DNA of 64,000 nt, taken from assembly GCA_025060695.1 (NCBI GenBank), contig JANXBH010000001.1:1-64000 (forward strand), in the 5' to 3' direction. The notes under the pieces were generated by a model. It was not told the origin of the DNA and ran no database searches. It was given only the letters and a program-made list of their open reading frames with translations. Both the position numbers and the translations under genes were made by a program. This DNA comes from Caldifarciminota bacterium (GTDB taxonomy: Bacteria > Hydrothermota > Hydrothermia > LBFQ01 > DSFT01). How positions within the stretch are numbered: position 1 is the stretch's first letter; the number at the start of each line of letters is the position of its first letter. Below are positions 58,690-64,000 of this stretch, in pieces.

Positions 58690-61128
58690 CTGAATACTAA
58701 AATATTAAGTATATTTGATGCGAATTCTATTGCATATAGGTCGTTCTTTGCATTTAAAGACGAACCACTATATAATTCAAGTGGTGAAAATACTTCAGCG
58801 GAATTTGGCTTTCTAAATACACTATTAAAAGTCCTAAAAATAACAAAAAGCAACTATATTGCTGTTTGCTTTGACAGAGGGAAAAGTAAAAGAGAACAAT
58901 ACTATATTAAATACAAAGCACAAAGGCCAAAAATGCCTAATGAACTTAGAATGAGTATAGATAGGATTAAGGAAATTGTAGAAGCACTAAAATATAAAGT
59001 TTTTGAAATTGAGGGATATGAAGCAGATGATATTATAGCATCGATTGTTAGAAAATCAAGTGAAAAGTTTGAAAAAGTTTATATTGTAAGTTCTGACAAA
59101 GATTTATTACAACTTATTGATAAAAGCGTAAACGTATTAGTATACGATAATCAAGGTTATACTATATACGATAGAAATAAAGTTTTTGAGAGGTTTTCAG
59201 TTTTTCCTGAGTTTATACCTGATTATTTCGTGCTTGTTGGAGATAGTGCGGATAATATTGAAGGAGTTAAGGGCATTGGCAAAAAAACAGCAAGTGAAAT
59301 TATAAATAAATATGGAAAATTAGAAAATATACTAAATCACATAGACGAACTACCTGCAAAGATTGGACTTAAACTACATAGCATAAAGGAAGAAATAATA
59401 AAAAGAAGAGACCAGCTATTTAAACTAAAAACTATAGATATTGAAATAGATGAAGAAGAGTTAAGTATAAAACAACCAGACAAGAATAAATTGTTTTCTA
59501 TCTTTAGAGAACTTGAGTTTTATAAATTTATGGAAGAATTTTCAGAAACTGCACCAATTATAGAGATAAAAGAAGAGGAGTTTGAGATATTTGATGGTGA
59601 TATAGTAGAGATATTGAATGGATATATTTATAAACTAAATGGAAGTGTTGTATTAAAGAGAAAAATAAGAAAAGAAGACTTTGAAAAAAATATTAGTGTT
59701 TTTGAAAGTAAAGAACAATTTAAACATGGAGCAAAGCACATAGTATTCGATTTAACTTTAGCAGACTATTTAATTGACCCAGAATTTGCATCTCATAAGA
59801 GCAATGAAAACACAGTTGAATATATACTTTTGAAATATTTTGGACAAAAACCAAGTCAGAATGAAGAGCAACAAATTGCATACAAATTAAAATCGGTTTA
59901 TTTATTGAAAGAACAAATAGAAGAAAAACTAAGAACACTTGATATGTTAAATTTACTAAAAGAAATTGAAATACCTGTTTCTAAAGTCATTTCAAATATG
60001 GAAAAGGTAGGAATAAAAATTGATGTAAATTATTTAAGTGCACTTTCATTAGAGTTTCAAGAAAATCTTAGGAATATTGAAAGAGAAATATATCAATTAG
60101 CAGGGAAAAAATTTAACATAAACTCTCCAAAACAATTGCAAGAGGTTCTATTTAAAAGATTAGGCTTAAAACCCATTAAGAAAACTAAAACAGGATATTC
60201 TACAGACACTGAAACACTAATAAAACTTAGTGAAATACACCCGATTGCAAAGAAAATACTTGAATATAGAGAAGTTTTTAAGCTCAAAAGTGCATATATT
60301 GATAGCATATTGCCTATGGCAAATCCTCAAACTCATAGAATACATCCAATTTACAATCAAAGGGGAACATCAACTGGAAGAATTTCCGCATCTAATCCAA
60401 ATATCCAAACTATTCCAATAAAATCAGAACTTGGTAAAAAAATAAGAAAAGCATTTATTTCAGATAAATCAAAGTTATTTATAAAAGCGGACTATTCTCA
60501 AATTGAACTTAGAATACTTGCACACTTAAGCGAAGATGAAAAACTCATATATGCATTCTTAAATGACTACGATATTCATACTATTACATCAAGAATAATA
60601 TTCTCAAAAGATGAAATTAGTGAAGAGGAGAGAAGAATAGGAAAGACAGTAAATTTTGCTATTATATATGGTGTAAGCCCTTATGGACTAAGTAAGCAAA
60701 TAAATACAGACCAAGAAATAGCAGAAAAATTTATTGACACATACTTTAAACACTACGAAGGAGTAAAAAATTGGATTGAATATATTAAAAACTTTGCAAA
60801 AGAAAACGGATATGTAAAAACTATATTAAACAGAAGAAGAATTATTCCAAAACTTGCTATAAATAGTCAAAACAAAGTTATAAGAGAAAGCTGGGAAAGA
60901 ATATGTATAAACTCACCTGTTCAAGGTTCTGCAAGTGATATTATAAAATTAGCAATGATAAAAACCGAGAAATTTAATCCAATACTTCAAGTTCATGATG
61001 AACTTGTATTTGAAGTAGACGAAAATAAAGCAAATGAATATGCAAATACAATTAAGGAAATAATGGAAAATGTCATAAAGCTAAAAGTTCCACTAAAAGT
61101 AAACATTGAGATATCAAATTCGCTTTAG
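58690..61128 (+). CDS. polA: DNA polymerase I; start likely CTG 58690 (track start 58933 truncates the N-terminus)
   Basis: In-frame NTKILSIFDANSIAYRSFFAF...FDRGKSKREQYYIKYKAQRPKMPNEL is the 5'-3' exonuclease N-terminus; KADYSQIELRILAHLS, NFAIIYGVSPYGLS, QVHDELVFEV. Confidence 0.93.
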   Translation: MNTKILSIFDANSIAYRSFFAFKDEPLYNSSGENTSAEFGFLNTLLKVLKITKSNYIAVCFDRGKSKREQYYIKYKAQRPKMPNELRMSIDRIKEIVEALKYKVFEIEGYEADDIIASIVRKSSEKFEKVYIVSSDKDLLQLIDKSVNVLVYDNQGYTIYDRNKVFERFSVFPEFIPDYFVLVGDSADNIEGVKGIGKKTASEIINKYGKLENILNHIDELPAKIGLKLHSIKEEIIKRRDQLFKLKTIDIEIDEEELSIKQPDKNKLFSIFRELEFYKFMEEFSETAPIIEIKEEEFEIFDGDIVEILNGYIYKLNGSVVLKRKIRKEDFEKNISVFESKEQFKHGAKHIVFDLTLADYLIDPEFASHKSNENTVEYILLKYFGQKPSQNEEQQIAYKLKSVYLLKEQIEEKLRTLDMLNLLKEIEIPVSKVISNMEKVGIKIDVNYLSALSLEFQENLRNIEREIYQLAGKKFNINSPKQLQEVLFKRLGLKPIKKTKTGYSTDTETLIKLSEIHPIAKKILEYREVFKLKSAYIDSILPMANPQTHRIHPIYNQRGTSTGRISASNPNIQTIPIKSELGKKIRKAFISDKSKLFIKADYSQIELRILAHLSEDEKLIYAFLNDYDIHTITSRIIFSKDEISEEERRIGKTVNFAIIYGVSPYGLSKQINTDQEIAEKFIDTYFKHYEGVKNWIEYIKNFAKENGYVKTILNRRRIIPKLAINSQNKVIRESWERICINSPVQGSASDIIKLAMIKTEKFNPILQVHDELVFEVDENKANEYANTIKEIMENVIKLKVPLKVNIEISNSL

Positions 61129-62265
61129 TCCATCTAAAATATTCATTCTTGAGATATTCAAAGATGTTAATATAGAAAACGATAAAACTATAAAAAATGC
61201 AAATCCAGAAATAATTAGATAGTCCATAATTGAGGTTTTTATTGGTATGTAGTCTATAAAATAAATTTCAGGTTGAAGTTTAATAAGTTTTAAATCAGTA
61301 ATAAGAAACGAGAGTATAAAACCCAAAAAATTTCCAAGCACTATTCCAATTAAACCTATCAAAATTCCAAGCATTAAAAAAACAATCATTATATCTTTAC
61401 TTTTAAATCCAAAAACCTTCAAAATTGCAATATCATACGCTTTTTGCTGGGACATTATTGACAGTGTTGAAATTATATTAAAACTCGCAACAATTGTTAT
61501 TAAAAGTAAAACCAAGAACATACCAAGTTTTTCAAGCTCCAGTGCTGAAAATAAATTTCTATTTAAATCTATCCAAGTATATATGTGCATATTTTCTAAG
61601 TCTTTTCTTAATAAGTTTGCCAAGCTTGTAGTATTACTTGGTCTATATAAATATACCTCAATACCACTTATTTCAAAATCAATCAATTTTTCCAAAGTTT
61701 TAAAACTTGTAAGCACAAAGTGCTCATTTATATCATATATACCAGCATCTACTATACCATTTACTCTAAGTTTTATAGGAATGAGGTTCATCCCAAAAAA
61801 AATATCTATACTATCTCCATCTAATATATTTAGTTTCTGGGCAAGACCTTTACCTAAAACAACACCATCTTCTATATTTAAACTCCCACTTATAACCGCT
61901 TCTTTAAGCTCTTTATAAGGACTATCTACTACCTTCAAAACAACACCATCCATTTTATCATGTGATCTAACAACTGTTTTAATAATTGTAAATCTTTTAA
62001 TTTCTCTTATTTCTTGAAATCTCCTTAATTTTTCCTCTATTTCACTATAATCTAATATACGGTTTGGAATAATAGAAATATGTGGAGTAAATCTTAGTAG
62101 TCTATTTTCTATCTCACTTCTAAAACCATTCATAATTCCAATAACTACGAGCAAAGCACTTACACCGAGCATTATACCAACTATAGAAAAAATTGAAAGG
62201 AATGATAATATACCTTTTCTCGTTGTCTTGAAAAACCTAAGTACAAGAAGGATGTATATGTTCAT
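61114..62265 (-). CDS. LolC/LolE-type ABC transporter permease
   Basis: MacB/FtsX-type permease layout; GIMNGFRSEIENRLLRFTPHISI; C-terminal three-TM block. Confidence 0.88.
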   Translation of the reverse strand: MNIYILLVLRFFKTTRKGILSFLSIFSIVGIMLGVSALLVVIGIMNGFRSEIENRLLRFTPHISIIPNRILDYSEIEEKLRRFQEIREIKRFTIIKTVVRSHDKMDGVVLKVVDSPYKELKEAVISGSLNIEDGVVLGKGLAQKLNILDGDSIDIFFGMNLIPIKLRVNGIVDAGIYDINEHFVLTSFKTLEKLIDFEISGIEVYLYRPSNTTSLANLLRKDLENMHIYTWIDLNRNLFSALELEKLGMFLVLLLITIVASFNIISTLSIMSQQKAYDIAILKVFGFKSKDIMIVFLMLGILIGLIGIVLGNFLGFILSFLITDLKLIKLQPEIYFIDYIPIKTSIMDYLIISGFAFFIVLSFSILTSLNISRMNILDGLKRI

Positions 62266-62840
62266 AGAATTCTTGCTTTAATACTTCTTATAACTAATTT
62301 TAATATTATTTCCAGTGTTTCAATAACCCCTTCTCCTATACTTGCTATTGCTAAGACATAGGGAAAATTATTCCAGTTTAAGTCTTTTTGCAATATTTCT
62401 ATACTTAATGCATCCTTTAAATCTCTTTTATTATATTGCAAAACAACAGGAATATCTTTCATTCCTAATTCTTCCATAAATTCCTTCATCTCTTCCATAC
62501 TACTGATATTAAATTCTCTTCTTTCAGGCATAGAGTCCGCTACAAATACTATACCATCCGCACCCCTTATCACTAACTTCCTTGAGATTTTATAAAATGT
62601 TTGACCCGGCACTGTATAAAGATGGACTTTAAGGGTATATGGACTAAATTGAAACTCAACAGGTATAAAGTCAAAGTATAGTGTCCTTTCTCCCTTAGTA
62701 TCTATTTTTATAAGTTCTCCTCTATACTCGGGCTTTACTTTTGAGTATATATATTTTAAATTTTCGGTTTTCCCTGCAAGTGCAGGACCATAGTATACAA
62801 TTTTTATATCCAATTCTTTTTTTGACTTATTTAATAACAT
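62262..62840 (-). CDS. MglA-like small GTPase
   Basis: KIVYYGPALAGKTENLKYIYSKV, VPGQTFYKISRKLVIRGADGIVFVADS, VVLQYNKRDL. Confidence 0.9.
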   Translation of the reverse strand: MLLNKSKKELDIKIVYYGPALAGKTENLKYIYSKVKPEYRGELIKIDTKGERTLYFDFIPVEFQFSPYTLKVHLYTVPGQTFYKISRKLVIRGADGIVFVADSMPERREFNISSMEEMKEFMEELGMKDIPVVLQYNKRDLKDALSIEILQKDLNWNNFPYVLAIASIGEGVIETLEIILKLVIRSIKARIL

Positions 62841-62841
62841 A

Positions 62842-64000
62842 CTATACCTTCAATTCTTTATACGCTCTTACTATTTCGGTTAATACTGGTTTTGCATCAC
62901 CAAAAACCATAATAGTATTTTCTCCTATAAATAGTGGATTTACTATACCTGAAAATCCTGGCGCTAAACTTCTCTTAATAACTACTACTGTTTTTGATTT
63001 ATCTACATCTAAAATAGGCATACCATATATTGGAGAATCTTGCTTTTCTCTGGCTAATGGATTTACTACATCATTTGCTCCAACTACAATTGAAATATCA
63101 GTTTGTGGTAATAGTTCATTACTTTCTTCTAATGTCTTTAACTTATCATATGGTATATCTACTTCTGCAAGTAATACGTTCATATGACCCGGCATTCTTC
63201 CCGCAACAGGATGAATAGCAAAATATACTTCTTTATTATCTTTTGTTAATAATTCGTATAGTTCTTTAACTATTTGCTGTGCTTGTGAAACCGCAAGACC
63301 ATAGCCAGGAACAAAAGCTATGGTTTTTGCATAGTCAAGTAGCATAGCAATTTCCTCAGGAGCTGCAGTTTTTATTTTTCCTTCATAATAACCTCTATCA
63401 TCAGAAGCTTTAGAAACTTCAGGCGGAGTAATATTTCCTAATAGTATTCCCCAAAAGTCTCTATTCATAGCCTTTGCCATTATTCTTGTTAAAATTAAAC
63501 CTGATGCACCAACTAATGAACCCACCATAATCAATCCATAATTACTAAATGTAAAACCTAACGCTGTCGCAGAAAGTCCTGCATATGATATAAGAAGTGA
63601 AATTAAAACTGGCATATCCGCACCACCTATAGGAAGAGTAAGAGTTAGTCCTAAAATAATGGAGCTTATTAAAACTATCCAAAGAAGCATTGGATATTTA
63701 TATATTGCAAAAGCAAATATGGAAACAAGACTAACTAATAAAAGTATTAAATTTATGAAATTCTTAAAGGGGATTAAAATAGGCTTTTCTGTTATTATAC
63801 CTTGAAGCTTTAAAAATGCAATAATACTACCAACAAATGTTATAGTTCCTATAAATGTATCAAATCCTACAGAAATATAGAACTGATATACGTTAACAAT
63901 TTCAGGAATTCTATTTTCTAAAAATGCCCATATACCTACAAGTGCGGAAACAGCACCTCCAAAACTATTTAATATTGCTACAAACTGTGGTATTGCTCTC
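62842..64000 (-). CDS. pntB: NAD(P) transhydrogenase subunit beta (5' end beyond the window)
   Basis: FVPGYGLAVSQAQQIVKEL, HPVAGRMPGHMNVLLAEVDIPYD, GANDVVNPLA, RSLAPGFSGIVNPLF. Frame stays open to 64000 (ERAIPQFVAILNSFGGAVSALVG...). Confidence 0.95.
   Translation of the reverse strand, partial: RAIPQFVAILNSFGGAVSALVGIWAFLENRIPEIVNVYQFYISVGFDTFIGTITFVGSIIAFLKLQGIITEKPILIPFKNFINLILLLVSLVSIFAFAIYKYPMLLWIVLISSIILGLTLTLPIGGADMPVLISLLISYAGLSATALGFTFSNYGLIMVGSLVGASGLILTRIMAKAMNRDFWGILLGNITPPEVSKASDDRGYYEGKIKTAAPEEIAMLLDYAKTIAFVPGYGLAVSQAQQIVKELYELLTKDNKEVYFAIHPVAGRMPGHMNVLLAEVDIPYDKLKTLEESNELLPQTDISIVVGANDVVNPLAREKQDSPIYGMPILDVDKSKTVVVIKRSLAPGFSGIVNPLFIGENTIMVFGDAKPVLTEIVRAYKELKV

Noticed and set aside
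59720-60421. ORFs 59720..59938 (-), 60093..60308 (-) and 60230..60421 (+) in polA
   Set aside because: Overlap a clear polA frame; no independent evidence.
1-64000. CRISPR array, prophage, transposase, rRNA or toxin-antitoxin module
   Set aside because: No regularly spaced repeats, terminal inverted repeats, phage or transposase motifs, or recognisable toxin-antitoxin pairs were seen on reading both strands and the ORF list.

Overview
This is a 64 kb chromosomal segment from an AT-rich, gene-dense bacterium. Several features suggest an FCB-like or candidate-phylum lineage (inference only): three proteins with T9SS type A-like C-terminal domains, two GWxTD-like proteins, a BamA-like protein, an MglA-like GTPase and a V/A-type ATPase A subunit. 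Most of the window is housekeeping: acpP-fabF-RNase III-like, secA, panC-trpS, recF, uvrB, aspS, trxB, accC, nusB, lepA, yebC, htpX, polA, pntB, and one tRNA-Cys. I saw no CRISPR array, rRNA, prophage or transposon. The most notable observations are: (1) a recurrent near-palindromic element, CTTTAAAATTTT(A), whose TAAAAT core falls about 7-16 nt upstream of many start codons and is shared between divergent genes only 14-17 bp apart, which suggests a -10-only, leaderless, sometimes bidirectional promoter class; (2) a duplicated two-gene secreted cassette (Cys-rich FG-GAP/T9SS protein plus a small partner) flanking a large, possibly SARP/BTAD-like regulator, with one copy frameshifted; (3) polA and bamA genes that appear to begin at CUG codons; (4) a 65-bp tandem duplication of the recF start that creates a 23-codon leader ORF; (5) an RNase III-like protein lacking two canonical catalytic acids; (6) a HMG-CoA lyase-like gene whose start codon abuts a tRNA 3' end; (7) a collapsed pseudogene with microhomology deletions; and (8) a PaaC/PaaD-like pair without PaaA/B/E. 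All alignments and coordinates were made by eye; no search was run.
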